A stretch of 36,165 bases of DNA from Bacillota bacterium (GTDB taxonomy: Bacteria; Bacillota; Sulfobacillia; JAJZYS01; JAJYTV01): contig JAJZQO010000021.1 of NCBI GenBank assembly GCA_021847575.1, positions 1 through 36,165 of the forward strand, read 5' to 3'. Position 1 is the first letter of the stretch; each line of letters starts with the position of its first letter. Made by a program: the position numbers and the translations under genes. Under the pieces are notes generated by a model that was given only the letters and a program-made list of their open reading frames with translations, was not told where the DNA came from and made no database searches. This document shows positions 25,477 through 33,962 of the stretch, piece after piece.

Positions 25477-27546
25477 TCAGCTGAAGCCCAGCAGCACGCC
25501 GACGCGTTCGACGATCAGTCCGACCGCGAAGGCGACCAGGACGTTGACGGCGACGCCCAGGCCGGCCCAGCCCCAGCCGCCGCTCTCCCTGCGCATCTGC
25601 ACCACGGTGGAGAGGCAGGGGACGTACAGCATGTAGACCACGAGATAGGTGAACGCGACGAGCGGTGTCATGGCCGACGTCAGGGCATGCGAGAGGGAGA
25701 GATAGCCCTGGCCCGCACCGAACAGGACCCCGAGCGTGGAGAGCGTCGTCTCCTTGGCGACGAAGCCGAACAGGATGGCGACCATGAGCCGCCAGTCGAA
25801 ACCGTAGTGCCCGCCGAAGATCGCGAGAGCGTGGCCGAGGCGACCCGCCCAGGATTGCGCGAGGGGCGCTCCGACGGGGAAATACGTCAGAGCCCAGATG
25901 GCGAGCGTCGCCCAGATCAGATACCACCAGATGCGGCTGAGAAACAGCCAGACGCGATGCCAGGTCGCGAGCAGGACGTTGCGCAGGGATGGCCAGTGGT
26001 ATTGCGGCAGTTCCAGCACGAGCGGCGCCGGATCGGTCGGCAGGATGGTACGGCGGTAGAGCCACGTGACCGAGGTCAGGGTCGCGACGCTGATCAGGAG
26101 AAGCCCGATCATGGCCAGCGCGCCGCCTGGACCAGGGAAGAACGCGGCCGTCATCACCGCCATCACGCCGAGTCTCGCGTTGCAGGGTATGAAGGGGATG
26201 ACCAGGTTGGCGAGCAGCCGGTCGCGCGGATTCTCCATGACGCGCGTCGCCGAGAGGGCCGGTACATTGCAGCCGTAGGCGGACACAAGCGCGAAGAAGC
26301 CCTTCCCGTGCAGGCCGATGCGCTCCATAAAGCGATCGACGAGCACGGAGGCGCGCGCCATGTATCCGGTGTCCTGCAGGAACTGGTAGACGACGAAGAA
26401 GACGGCCATGTAGGGCACGAAGGAGAGTACCGCGCCGACGCCCGGGAAGATGCCCTGGGCCACGAGGCTGCGGACGGCAACGGGCAGGCCAAGGGAGCTC
26501 GTCGCCGCCGCCGTGGCCCCGCCCGCGGCCACGAGCGCTCTGTCCACCCTGGCTGAAAGCGGAGCGCTCGCGACGAACGCGAGCCAGAAACCCGACGCGA
26601 ACACGGCGCCCATGATTGCGTAGCCGAGCAAAGGATGGAGAAACAGCCCATCGAGGCGCTCCGTCTGGTCCCGGCGCCACGGCGGGCGGCGCGCGACGGC
26701 CCGCAGGACCTCGGCGATGAACGTGTAGCGGGCGTCCGCGACGATCAGGGCGATCTCCTGCGGCCGCGGCGGACCCGGGTCCACGCCGTTGCCGTCAGCC
26801 GGGCGGGCAAACGTTGCCACCCGGCCGCCAGCCGCCGCGGCAGCGGACGGCCCGGCCAGCCGGGCGACCTCCCCGCCTCCGGGCAGTTGCGCGACGTAGC
26901 GGAAAACCTCTTCGTCTCCCTGGACTAGCTGCAGGGCCAGCCACTTCGCGGCATGGTGCCCGACCTCGGGCAGGGCTGCAACACGGGCCGTGAGCGGAGC
27001 GACGAGGCCTTGACGCAGCCACCCGGGGTACCCGACGGGCGGCTCCGGCGCCTCGGCAGGCCCCGCGGCCACCCGTTTCGCCTCCTTGATCAGGCTGCTC
27101 AGCCCAAAGGACCGCGCGGCGATCGTCGGCACCACGGGCACACCGAGCAGTTGCCGCAGTCGCTGGACGTCTACCCTGAGGCCCTGCCGCTTCGCCGCGT
27201 CCATCATGTTGAGGGCGACGACGACCTTCGGTGTGAACTCGATGAGCTCCAGGACGAGATACAGGTTGCGCTCGAGGCTCGTGGCGTCGGCGACAACGAT
27301 CACGACGTCCGGCCGCTCCCGGAGCAGGAACCTCAGGGCGACGCGCTCCTCCTGGGAATAGGCGGTCAGGGAGTACGTGCCCGGAAGGTCGATAACGTCG
27401 ATGACCTCGTGCGAATCCGCCATGCGGCCTGTCACGTAGTCGACCGTCGTGCCGGGCCAGTTCGCGACCTCCTGGTGCCGACCTGTCAGGGCGTTGAAGA
27501 GCGTGGTCTTGCCGACGTTGGGGTTGCCTGCTAGCGCGATCCGCAT
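25477..27546 (-). CDS. feoB: ferrous iron transporter FeoB
   Basis: The 689-residue protein has an N-terminal G domain with GNPNVGKTTLFNALTG (G1, residues 7-22), VANWPGTTVDY (G2), DLPGTYSLTAYSQEE (G3) and ALNMMDAAKRQGL (G4), then a spacer helical domain. A membrane part follows with two Gate regions, including SAYGCNVPALSATRVMENPRDRL and FIPCNARLGVMA, the second carrying the conserved cysteine. It imports Fe2+ across the cytoplasmic membrane. It sits 19 bp after feoA and 7 bp before feoC. The spacer contains a GGGEVARLAGPSAAAAAGG insert-like stretch, otherwise the length is normal. Confidence 0.96.
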   Translation of the reverse strand: MRIALAGNPNVGKTTLFNALTGRHQEVANWPGTTVDYVTGRMADSHEVIDVIDLPGTYSLTAYSQEERVALRFLLRERPDVVIVVADATSLERNLYLVLELIEFTPKVVVALNMMDAAKRQGLRVDVQRLRQLLGVPVVPTIAARSFGLSSLIKEAKRVAAGPAEAPEPPVGYPGWLRQGLVAPLTARVAALPEVGHHAAKWLALQLVQGDEEVFRYVAQLPGGGEVARLAGPSAAAAAGGRVATFARPADGNGVDPGPPRPQEIALIVADARYTFIAEVLRAVARRPPWRRDQTERLDGLFLHPLLGYAIMGAVFASGFWLAFVASAPLSARVDRALVAAGGATAAATSSLGLPVAVRSLVAQGIFPGVGAVLSFVPYMAVFFVVYQFLQDTGYMARASVLVDRFMERIGLHGKGFFALVSAYGCNVPALSATRVMENPRDRLLANLVIPFIPCNARLGVMAVMTAAFFPGPGGALAMIGLLLISVATLTSVTWLYRRTILPTDPAPLVLELPQYHWPSLRNVLLATWHRVWLFLSRIWWYLIWATLAIWALTYFPVGAPLAQSWAGRLGHALAIFGGHYGFDWRLMVAILFGFVAKETTLSTLGVLFGAGQGYLSLSHALTSAMTPLVAFTYLVVYMLYVPCLSTVVQMRRESGGWGWAGLGVAVNVLVAFAVGLIVERVGVLLGFS

Positions 27547-27565
27547 GGCGGCCTCCCTTCGCCCA

Positions 27566-27802
27566 TCAGCGCCGCAAGAGCACGCTGATCTGCTGCGCGT
27601 CCCTCAGGCGGACCGCGATCCTCGTACCCCGCACCACGATCTCAACCGGCCCGTGGAAGGGAAGCCGTCGCAGCACCGCAAGCGGGCTGCCAGGGGTGAT
27701 GCCTAGCGCCAGCATCCGCTGGCGGAAGGCGGGATGGCCCAGCACCTCCTGGACCTGCCCCTTCGCGCCCGATGCGAGGTCCGACAGCCTGACGGCGGGC
27801 AC
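27566..27802 (-). CDS. feoA: FeoA domain protein
   Basis: The 78-residue SH3-like protein contains RQRMLALGITPGSPLAVLRR and GPVEIVVRGTRIAVRLRDAQ, standard for FeoA, a cytoplasmic partner needed for FeoB transport. The frame is open further upstream, but GTG 27802 has AAAGGGG at the right distance and gives the usual FeoA size; other starts would add an arginine/alanine-rich extension. It is the first gene of the feo operon. No clear Fur box was seen upstream. Confidence 0.9.
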   Translation of the reverse strand: MPAVRLSDLASGAKGQVQEVLGHPAFRQRMLALGITPGSPLAVLRRLPFHGPVEIVVRGTRIAVRLRDAQQISVLLRR

Positions 27803-27931
27803 CGAGGCCACCCCTTTTCCGCTCCGGGCGGCACGCGGCCCCGCGCGAGCCCCTTCGGCCCCGCCTCGGCCCGCCGACCGCGCGCTCAGCAATCTATGTG
27901 GCAGCGTGCGCGGCTAGCCCAAGCCGGCCGG

Positions 27932-28005
27932 CGCACGGGGCGGTGCGCCCAACCCCGTGCGCGGGGACGCCGCGAGCCGGGCCAGACCTTCGTCCAGCCC
28001 GGCTC
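27932..28005 (-). terminator. tandem hairpins after the methyltransferase gene
   Basis: Two perfect 9-bp stems follow the methyltransferase stop at 28048: GAGCCGGGC/GCCCGGCTC (27974-27982 with 27997-28005) and CGCACGGGG/CCCCGTGCG (27932-27940 with 27953-27961). Neither is followed by a U-run. They probably separate this gene from the feo operon. Confidence 0.4.
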
Positions 28006-28047
28006 CGAGGGACGCCTGCGGGTAGCCTTGGCAGGCCCCGTCTCTCC

Positions 28048-28800
28048 TCAGGGGCGCACGGCGACCAGTACGGCCCAGGACTTCACGAAATGCAGCCCGT
28101 CGGACTCGTCGTGCATGTGCAGTCCCTCGCGCTCCGCGGCGGGCGCCGCGCGCAGCACAGACTCGATAGACGCGAGTTCCACCTCGCCGGGCGGGATGGG
28201 CGAGAGCCAGCGGGTGAGCGAGAGGTCCTCGCTCCTCGTCTCCACGGCCTGCACGGCGAATCCGGCCGCCTCCACCGCGGCGCGCCAACCCTTCGGCGAC
28301 AGCGCCGACCGGTGCGAGGAGTCCCGCACGCGCTCGATCCTGTTCAGGAGGTCGACCGCAGGGTCGTCCGCCGTCATGTCCGAGATCGCCAGCCTGCCGC
28401 CTGGCGCGAGCAGGCGGCGCGTCTCGCGGAGGAAGCCCGGGATGTCCTCGAAATGGTGCGCCGCGCGGCGGCAGGTGGCGATGGTGAACGAGGCGTCCGG
28501 CAGCGGTACCGCTGCCGCGTCGGCGAGCAGGGTTGTCACGGCGAGGCCGCGCTCCGTCGCGAGGCGGGTCGCTTCGTCCAGCATCGCCTGCGTGATGTCC
28601 ACGAGCACGGCCTCCGCGATCATCGGCCTCAGATGGAACGCGGTGTGGCCGGTTCCCGCGGCGATGTCGACAAGGCGGTCGTCCGGCTGTGGCTGCACGA
28701 GTTCGGTGAGCACGGCGAGATCCTGTCCGGCCCTGTGTCCCTGGCTGGCGGTGTACCCGGCGGCATGGCGCGAGAAGAAATCCTGCACGTCCTTCGACAT
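28048..28800 (-). CDS. class I SAM-dependent methyltransferase (UbiE/Methyltransf_11 type)
   Basis: The 250-residue product has motif I LVDIAAGTGHTAFHLRP (near residue 45), an acidic residue after strand 2 (AVLVDITQAML), a motif resembling ADAAAVPLPDASFTIATCRR, and LLAPGGRLAISD as the post-III motif. The signature HHFEDIPGFLRETRRLL is typical of Methyltransf_11 enzymes acting on small molecules. ATG 28800 follows GGGAGGG. The substrate is unknown; the gene stands alone between the decayed DUF3307 gene and feoA. Confidence 0.88.
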   Translation of the reverse strand: MSKDVQDFFSRHAAGYTASQGHRAGQDLAVLTELVQPQPDDRLVDIAAGTGHTAFHLRPMIAEAVLVDITQAMLDEATRLATERGLAVTTLLADAAAVPLPDASFTIATCRRAAHHFEDIPGFLRETRRLLAPGGRLAISDMTADDPAVDLLNRIERVRDSSHRSALSPKGWRAAVEAAGFAVQAVETRSEDLSLTRWLSPIPPGEVELASIESVLRAAPAAEREGLHMHDESDGLHFVKSWAVLVAVRP

Positions 28801-28946
28801 TGTCCGTCCCTCCCGCGCAAGCGTAGCAGGTGGACCTGGCTTCCAGTCATAGCGATTCGCGACGGCCGCCATTCCGATTGGCTGGGCCCAGTGCCCATTC
28901 CGCGGCGAATGTCCCGCCAATGCCCAAAGCCATGCCCTATGTCGCC

Positions 28947-29761
28947 TCAGCCGCCGACATGTCGTATGAGGAGGCCATCCAACACCGCCACCGCGATGCT
29001 GAGCAGGGTACCCAGGAGAAAGTATTGCGCGGCATGAGGATCGCGATCGATCTCGCGCCGGCGGAATACGGACTTGGCGGCCACCACCAGGCCGGCGGTG
29101 GTGAGGCCCTGGGCGCCGGAGACGGCGACGGCGGCGATAACGATCACGCGTTCGACCAATCCAATTCAGAACGATGTGCGGGCGAAGGATTCCGATTCGG
29201 ACACGTCCAGGTCCGAGGCGGGCGCCGCCTGGATGGCGGCAAGCTTACCCTCCCCGTCGGCCGGCGGGGCGATCAAGCGCGGCATCCTGGGCAGGAGCGG
29301 ACGCAGGGACGCCTGTAGAAGGAACCCCGCAATTCACGTGCCGAGGACGACCAGGATCGCCACCTCGTAGGGGCTGGGTCCATGCCGGCGGCGGACCATG
29401 CCGGCACCAGGGCAAGGGGCGCCAGCAGGCCGTAGGCGGTGAAGAGCAGCGCCAGCACGGCGACGTGCACGATCTGATCAGCGGTCAGCCAAGGCCACTC
29501 CGGCCCGACGGGCCACCTCAGGCGCAACCTCGCCTTGGCCCAATCCTGCACGAGGTGCGCGAGCCCCACCGACAAGGCGAGCAGGATAAGCCAGCGTCCG
29601 CTCGCCAGGAGCCCGAGCGCGACCACCATGGCCGTCACCACGCCGCCATGGAGCAGGTGGGCCGAAAGCAGGCCCTCGCGCTTGCGAGCCGCGAGGCGGT
29701 CCGTCTGCAGGACGAAATCGCTGAGGAAGTGCGCCAGGACCGCAGCCATGAAGACCGTCAT
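28947..29761 (-). pseudogene. decayed DUF3307 membrane-protein gene
   Basis: The N-terminal part (from ATG 29761) reads VLAHFLSDFVLQTDRLAARK and HLLHGG, the DUF3307 signature, with membrane segments following. The frame is lost at a GGGG run (29370-29373), where one base appears missing after GMDPAP. The expected continuation YEVAILVVLG is in the next frame. That frame has TGA at 29336-29334 and again at 29168-29166, between IAGFLLQASLRPLLPRMPRL and the conserved C-terminal part IGLVERVIVIAAVAVSGAQG, KSVFRRREIDRDPHAAQYFL and GTLLSIAVAVL. The whole aligns with a full-length protein of about 240-270 residues. The start overlaps the satD stop (ATGA), as in intact satD-DUF3307 pairs. A 70-residue C-terminal piece (29159-28947) could still be translated from TTG. 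Confidence 0.75.
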
Positions 29762-30426
29762 CGGCGCGCCTCCCTGTCTTCCGCCCCCCAATGCGTGTAC
29801 GAAGCCACGAAGGCCAGCAAGGCACGCAGACCGTCCTGCATCGCGGCAAGCTGGTCCGCGCCGGCGCGGTGAAGCGCAAGGCTGACGGTAGGCTGGCGTA
29901 CGCCGTGGCGGCGGGCGATCTCACTCTGGCGGTAACCCAGGATCAGGTCGGTGAAATATGCCCTTTGCGTGCGCGTCATGCTCCTGGCGGCGACGTTGAT
30001 CATGTGGGGATACGCTTGTAGGGCGGCACTGAGCTCTGGTTCCCCCGCGACCTCGATCTCAAGGGCGACCGCCGCCCCGGTGGCCGACTTGGCTGCACCG
30101 ACCGCCTCCCGGGCCGACTTGAACGCGGTGCCGTTCAGTTCGTGTACCGACTGCCCCGCTATCGCCGACGCCACCTGCGAGATCTCCCCGATACCCACGC
30201 CCATGTAGAACCCGAGTTCGCCCAGAACGCTGCGAACATGGAGGTAGAGATCCCAGATGTCGGCGGGGTAAGGCAGCACCCCTTCGACCTCGTCGCCCCA
30301 TGCGATCTGGAACATGGAGCCAGGCACTTCAGCCTGAAGGGATTGGGCCAGCCGCCTGAGCTCAGGGGTGAGGTCCGGATACCGCACAGACGCCTGTACA
30401 TCGATGATCACGACAGCGAGCGCCAA
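29758..30426 (-). CDS. SatD-family protein with C-terminal helix-turn-helix
   Basis: The 222-residue product has the SatD fold pattern: VVIIDVQASVRYPDLTPELR at the N-terminus, FQIAWGDEVEGVL (GDE at 44-46) and FYMGVGIGEIS near 73-83. Residues 150-190 form a helix-turn-helix (RTQRAYFTDLILGYRQSEIA, then RRHGVRQPTVSLALHRAG) related to sigma-70 region 4. SatD and DUF3307 genes commonly travel together; here the partner overlaps by 4 bp but is broken. The start is TTG 30426, with GAGGAG 8 bp upstream. DNA binding and autoregulation are inferred; the biological role is not known. Confidence 0.8.
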   Translation of the reverse strand: MALAVVIIDVQASVRYPDLTPELRRLAQSLQAEVPGSMFQIAWGDEVEGVLPYPADIWDLYLHVRSVLGELGFYMGVGIGEISQVASAIAGQSVHELNGTAFKSAREAVGAAKSATGAAVALEIEVAGEPELSAALQAYPHMINVAARSMTRTQRAYFTDLILGYRQSEIARRHGVRQPTVSLALHRAGADQLAAMQDGLRALLAFVASYTHWGAEDREARR

Positions 30427-30461
30427 GCCACCCTCTCCTCGGCACCATCGTGCATAACTGT

Positions 30462-30519
30462 ATTGTCTATGTCAATTCCGACATTGTGTTTATCGTAATG
30501 CTCCAGGACCTATGTGCAA
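30462..30519 (-). promoter_or_regulatory. candidate promoter and operator of satD
   Basis: TTGCAC (30519-30514), 16 bases and TACGAT (30497-30492) form a SigA-like promoter. Just downstream lies the imperfect dyad ATTGACATAGACAAT (30476-30462), a plausible operator for the SatD helix-turn-helix. A TTGACA inside the dyad could be an alternative -35, but no -10 is at the right distance. Confidence 0.35.
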
Positions 30520-30526
30520 TGCAGTT

Positions 30527-30770
30527 GTCGCCCGCATCTCCCGGCAGCAACCCGAAGAGCGACAGACAGCGGCGTGTGGCAACCCCAAGGCGAAGACCCG
30601 CCGGGCCGGAGGAGACCTCCGGCTTTGCTGGAGGCTGGTCGGAGCACCGCAATGGTGCGATTCTAGAACACAATGCGCCGCCACAGGCAACTGACGCGAC
30701 AAAGTCGTTCAAAGCTGTTGCCTAATGGCTCTCTGGGGTTGCCCGCCCCGACAACCTGCGCAGGCCAGCA
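30527..30770. other. gap between satD promoter region and tRNA terminator, no gene seen
   Basis: The short frames here lack ribosome binding sites and protein-like composition. A local GGAGGAGACCTCCGG hairpin-like repeat near 30608 is present, without other recognisable signals. Confidence 0.5.
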
Positions 30771-30807
30771 AACGTTGAAACCTGCTCTCGGAGCAGGTTT
30801 CAACGTT
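30771..30807 (-). terminator. strong hairpin terminator downstream of tRNA-Ala
   Basis: A perfect 17-bp stem (AACGTTGAAACCTGCTC with its complement) has a 3-base loop and starts 9 bp after the tRNA 3' end. On the minus strand it is followed by only a short T tract; on the plus strand TTTTTT follows 4 bases after the stem, so it may work in both directions. Confidence 0.8.
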
Positions 30808-30816
30808 CTAGTTTTT

Positions 30817-30892
<76 letters not shown>

Positions 30893-30989
30893 GAAAGGCG
30901 CTGGACGCACACGCGTTCCAGACACGCCACTAACTATAGCCGCGTCGTGCCCGAGCGTCAAGAAACGGATCTTGCGACCCGGTCATGTC

Positions 30990-32825
30990 TTACTGCTCTT
31001 CGCCCACCGGAGGTTCCTCCTCAAGATGCATCGGCACCATGCCGATCACGATGTCGGTGCGTCGGCGCAACGCAGCCGCCAGCAGCGTCCCCATGCGGTT
31101 GTGCAACAGTCCTGTCAGGCTGCTTGTCGGAACCATCTCCGGTACAAGCACGAACAGGCGCTCGCCTTTGGCGCGCTCGAGCGAGTTGATGAACCGAACA
31201 ACGGGACGGACGATGGAATGGTACTGCGACTGCAGCGTCACGAGCCGTGCCGGAGGTGCCCACTCCACCCACTCCGCCTCGAGCCGCTTGAGCTGCTCGT
31301 CGTCTTCTTCGAAGAACACCGCCAGGGCGATCACGTCGTCACTGATCGCGAGCGCATGCTCGAGGGCCCGACGCGTCAGCGTGGAGAGCCTCGGCGAGAT
31401 CGGGACGATCACGATCGGCCTCGGCTTCGGCACGACCGCCGCGGGCCGTCTGCCCGGTTCGAGCACCTCGTCCACGCGCGCGTAATACCGCCGCACGCGC
31501 TGGAACAGCAGCATGAGCAGAGGTATCGCCAGCACAACCACCCACGCGCCTTCGAGGAATTTGCTCAGCACGAAGATGACGGTCGCGGCGGCCGTGGCCA
31601 GGGCGCCCACCGCGTTGAGCGCCGCGCGGAGCACCCAACCGTGCGGGCGGGCATGCCACCAGTGCAGGACCATGCCGGTCTGCGACAGAGTGAAACCCGT
31701 AAACACCCCGATCGCGAACATGGGCACGAGCGCTTGGGGGTCGCCCCGCACCGCGACCAGAAGAACCGCCGCGGCGACAGCGAGCACCCAGATCCCGGAC
31801 TCGAACACGAGGCGATCGCCGCGCATGGCGAACACGTGGGGCATGTAGTCGTCCTGTGCCAGTATGCTCGCCAAGAGCGGCAGTCCCCCGAACGAGGTGT
31901 TCGCGGCCAGCCCGAGCACCGCCACCGTCGCCAGAGACACGAGGTAGTAGACCCAGCTGTACCCGACCGAGGCGCCCATCACGCGGCTGAGCAGCGTCTC
32001 GTGCCCGCCTGGGCGCACCCCCACGCGGATCGCGAGCAGGGCGATGCCGAGCAGCATCGCGGCCAGAATGCCGCCCAGGAGCCATTCGGTGCGCTTGGCG
32101 CGCTGAACGCGCGGCTGCCGGAATAGCGGCACGCCGTTGGCGATGGCCTCGACGCCGGTCAGGGCCGTGCAGCCGGCAGCGAACGCGCGAAGCAGGAGAA
32201 GCAAGCCGACGGGCGCCGCGGCACGCGGCAGGGCGGAAGCCCCCGCATAGACGCCGCGGTGGACCAGGCCAAAGACGAGAATCCCAAGCAGGCCGAAGAT
32301 GAAAATCATTGTCGGCAACAGGAACGCCCTAGCGCTCTCGCCGACCCCGCGCAGGTTGAGGAAGGTGACGAGGGCCAGGAGCGCAAGGCAGAGCGGCAGC
32401 GTCCAAGGAAGCAGAAGGGGAAACGCCGAGGTCAGCGCGCTGATGCCCGCCGCGACCGAGATCGCCACGGTCAGGATGTAATCGACGATCAATGCGGCAG
32501 CCGCCAGGTGGCTTGCGCGCACGCCGAGGTTTCGCCTCGAAACGGTGTAGGCCCCTCCGCCTCCGGGGTAGGCCTCGATGACCTGGCTGTACGACAGGAC
32601 CAGCAGCAGGAGTAGGCCGACGATCGCAAGCGTGATCGGCAGGAGATAGCGCAGCGCGGCGGCGCCCGCGGTCACCAGGATGATGGCGATGGCCTCGGGC
32701 CCGTAGGCGACCGACGATAGGGCATCAAGCGAGAGGGCCGCCAATCCCTCCGACGTGCCGATCTCCTCCGCCTGGGCCTCACGGCTCTTGAGCGGCCGGC
32801 CGACGAGCAGATGCCAAAGATCCAC
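30990..32825 (-). CDS. APC-superfamily transporter, KimA-like (probable potassium importer)
   Basis: The 611-residue product begins with a short cytoplasmic segment ending LKSREAQAEEIGTSEGLAAL, then LDALSSVAYGPEAIAIILV, the typical first-helix signature of KimA-type proteins. About twelve membrane segments follow to residue 440, with YPGGGGAYTVSRRNLG in the first repeat. The C-terminal 150 residues form a universal-stress-protein-like cytoplasmic domain (from PIVIVPISPRLSTLTRRALE). In Bacillus KimA this architecture belongs to a high-affinity K+ transporter controlled by cyclic di-AMP. No ydaO/c-di-AMP riboswitch is visible upstream here. The GTG start at 32825 is the best candidate, though its ribosome binding site is unusually far. 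Other amino-acid/cation substrates cannot be excluded. Confidence 0.8.
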   Translation of the reverse strand: MDLWHLLVGRPLKSREAQAEEIGTSEGLAALSLDALSSVAYGPEAIAIILVTAGAAALRYLLPITLAIVGLLLLLVLSYSQVIEAYPGGGGAYTVSRRNLGVRASHLAAAALIVDYILTVAISVAAGISALTSAFPLLLPWTLPLCLALLALVTFLNLRGVGESARAFLLPTMIFIFGLLGILVFGLVHRGVYAGASALPRAAAPVGLLLLLRAFAAGCTALTGVEAIANGVPLFRQPRVQRAKRTEWLLGGILAAMLLGIALLAIRVGVRPGGHETLLSRVMGASVGYSWVYYLVSLATVAVLGLAANTSFGGLPLLASILAQDDYMPHVFAMRGDRLVFESGIWVLAVAAAVLLVAVRGDPQALVPMFAIGVFTGFTLSQTGMVLHWWHARPHGWVLRAALNAVGALATAAATVIFVLSKFLEGAWVVVLAIPLLMLLFQRVRRYYARVDEVLEPGRRPAAVVPKPRPIVIVPISPRLSTLTRRALEHALAISDDVIALAVFFEEDDEQLKRLEAEWVEWAPPARLVTLQSQYHSIVRPVVRFINSLERAKGERLFVLVPEMVPTSSLTGLLHNRMGTLLAAALRRRTDIVIGMVPMHLEEEPPVGEEQ

Positions 32826-32829
32826 ACCT

Positions 32830-32856
32830 GTGCGGCTCGAGCCGCCTCCCCCTTTT
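32830..32856 (-). promoter_or_regulatory. hairpin between ribosome binding site and start of the KimA-like gene
   Basis: The strong AGGGGGAGG lies about 20 bases before GTG 32825. Between them is the perfect palindrome GCGGCTCGAGCCGC (32845-32832), which can fold as a 5-bp stem with a TCGA loop. Folding would bring the ribosome binding site to about the normal distance from the GTG. Confidence 0.35.
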
Positions 32857-32945
32857 GGCGGACGACCTTTCTACAGTCTATCGCTTGCGCGGGCGTAATT
32901 AAAGGCGAGCGGCTGCGCCTGCGGCAGGCTCCACGCGCGCTGGGA

Positions 32946-32990
32946 TGGTATTATCAGGATCGCAAGGTTGGAGATCCCCAATGGGAGGAA
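32946..32990 (+). promoter_or_regulatory. extended -10 promoter and ribosome binding site of the secreted protein
   Basis: TGG-TATTAT (32946-32954) is a near-consensus extended -10 box; no -35 is evident. GGGAGGA (32984-32990) precedes the ATG at 32996 by 5 bases. Confidence 0.45.
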
Positions 32991-32995
32991 CCACC

Positions 32996-33904
32996 ATGGG
33001 TGCATTTCGGCAAGGTTTCGCCGCGATCGCGCTGATCGCCCTCGCAGGCTGGGCCAACGCGGGCCAAGCGGCCGCGCCGCGTGGCGGCAAGCACGTCCAG
33101 CCTCGCCCGATCGTCGTCGTCGGCGGTGAGCGCACAGCCCGCCTGCCCCTGACCCTCAGCGCAATCAGGAAGCGCGTAGCTCAGTCAGGCGACACACTCG
33201 TCAAGGCCATGCGCCTGGACGGCGGTTTCCTCATCGAGAGTCGCGGTGGAGGCCTGGTGGCGTTCACGTACTGGAGCGCGGGCACGGGCCGGGCCTACAC
33301 GCTGCCCGTCGGCCCGGTCACGCGCATGAAGGTCGTCCAGACGCTGGGCGACACCGACATCACATTGCTCAACGAAGCCACGGACGACGACGGCTCCTAC
33401 TGGCCGTTCCCGTACCTGCTGCGCTGCGTGCGCAGCGGCGAAACCTCACAGTTCGCATGTCTGCGCGAGCGCGCCTACTTCCCGCTGACAAGCGGCGCGA
33501 TGTTCGGCAGCAAGCCCTATGAGACCCTGACCGGCATTGTCCCGACGCTGGACGGGGTCGAGCTCGCGTTCGGGCCGGAACAGGACCTGGGCGAGTTCTG
33601 GGCCGACTACACGTCGATACCGCCGACCCGCGTCTCCTTCGACCCTGCGGCGGATGTCCTGCTCATCACCTTCAGCCATGCTGTCGTGGGCAAGGGCCTT
33701 GTCGCCCCGGCTCGCGGCAACGTCTTCATCCAGGCCGTCGCAGCGCGTCAGGACGGACCGAACGTCGCAGTCGCCCTCACACTCGTCAAGTCCACGGCCC
33801 AGTATTACACCGGCAGCATCGAGCACGCGCAGGAGCTGCCGTTCCTCGAACTCCGGTTCGCCTCTGGCACGATGAATCCCACAGGCATCGACCTCGAGTA
33901 CTAG
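32996..33904 (+). CDS. secreted protein of unknown family
   Basis: The 302-residue product starts with a signal peptide (MGAFRQGFAAIALIALAGWA, cleavage probably after a following Ala-rich stretch near residue 25-30). The mature part is mostly beta-like and hydrophilic, with two cysteines close together in YLLRCVRSGETSQFACLRE that could form a disulfide. Repeated aromatic/turn segments include FTYWSAGTGRAYTLPVGPVT and FWADYTSIPPTRVSFDPAAD. I do not recognise the family. It stands alone on the plus strand between convergent and divergent minus-strand genes. A cell-surface or secreted role is inferred only from the signal peptide; no lipobox or anchor is visible. Confidence 0.75.
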   Translation: MGAFRQGFAAIALIALAGWANAGQAAAPRGGKHVQPRPIVVVGGERTARLPLTLSAIRKRVAQSGDTLVKAMRLDGGFLIESRGGGLVAFTYWSAGTGRAYTLPVGPVTRMKVVQTLGDTDITLLNEATDDDGSYWPFPYLLRCVRSGETSQFACLRERAYFPLTSGAMFGSKPYETLTGIVPTLDGVELAFGPEQDLGEFWADYTSIPPTRVSFDPAADVLLITFSHAVVGKGLVAPARGNVFIQAVAARQDGPNVAVALTLVKSTAQYYTGSIEHAQELPFLELRFASGTMNPTGIDLEY

Positions 33905-33962
33905 CCGCACTTGACGGTCCGGGGCCCTTGGCGGCGCGAAGCTCGGCCGCACGTATCAAACA

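Noticed and set aside
29159-29371. TGA recoded as tryptophan in the DUF3307 gene
   Set aside because: Neighbouring genes use TGG for tryptophan and several end in TGA with correct operon overlaps (TGATG, ATGA). A frameshift is also present, so decay is simpler.
30462-30476. Fur-type operator
   Set aside because: The dyad is short, next to satD rather than feoA, and does not match the GATAATGAT pattern.
32826-32990. ydaO-type cyclic di-AMP riboswitch upstream of the KimA-like gene
   Set aside because: The roughly 165 bases between the genes lack the conserved motifs and are too few for the aptamer plus promoter.
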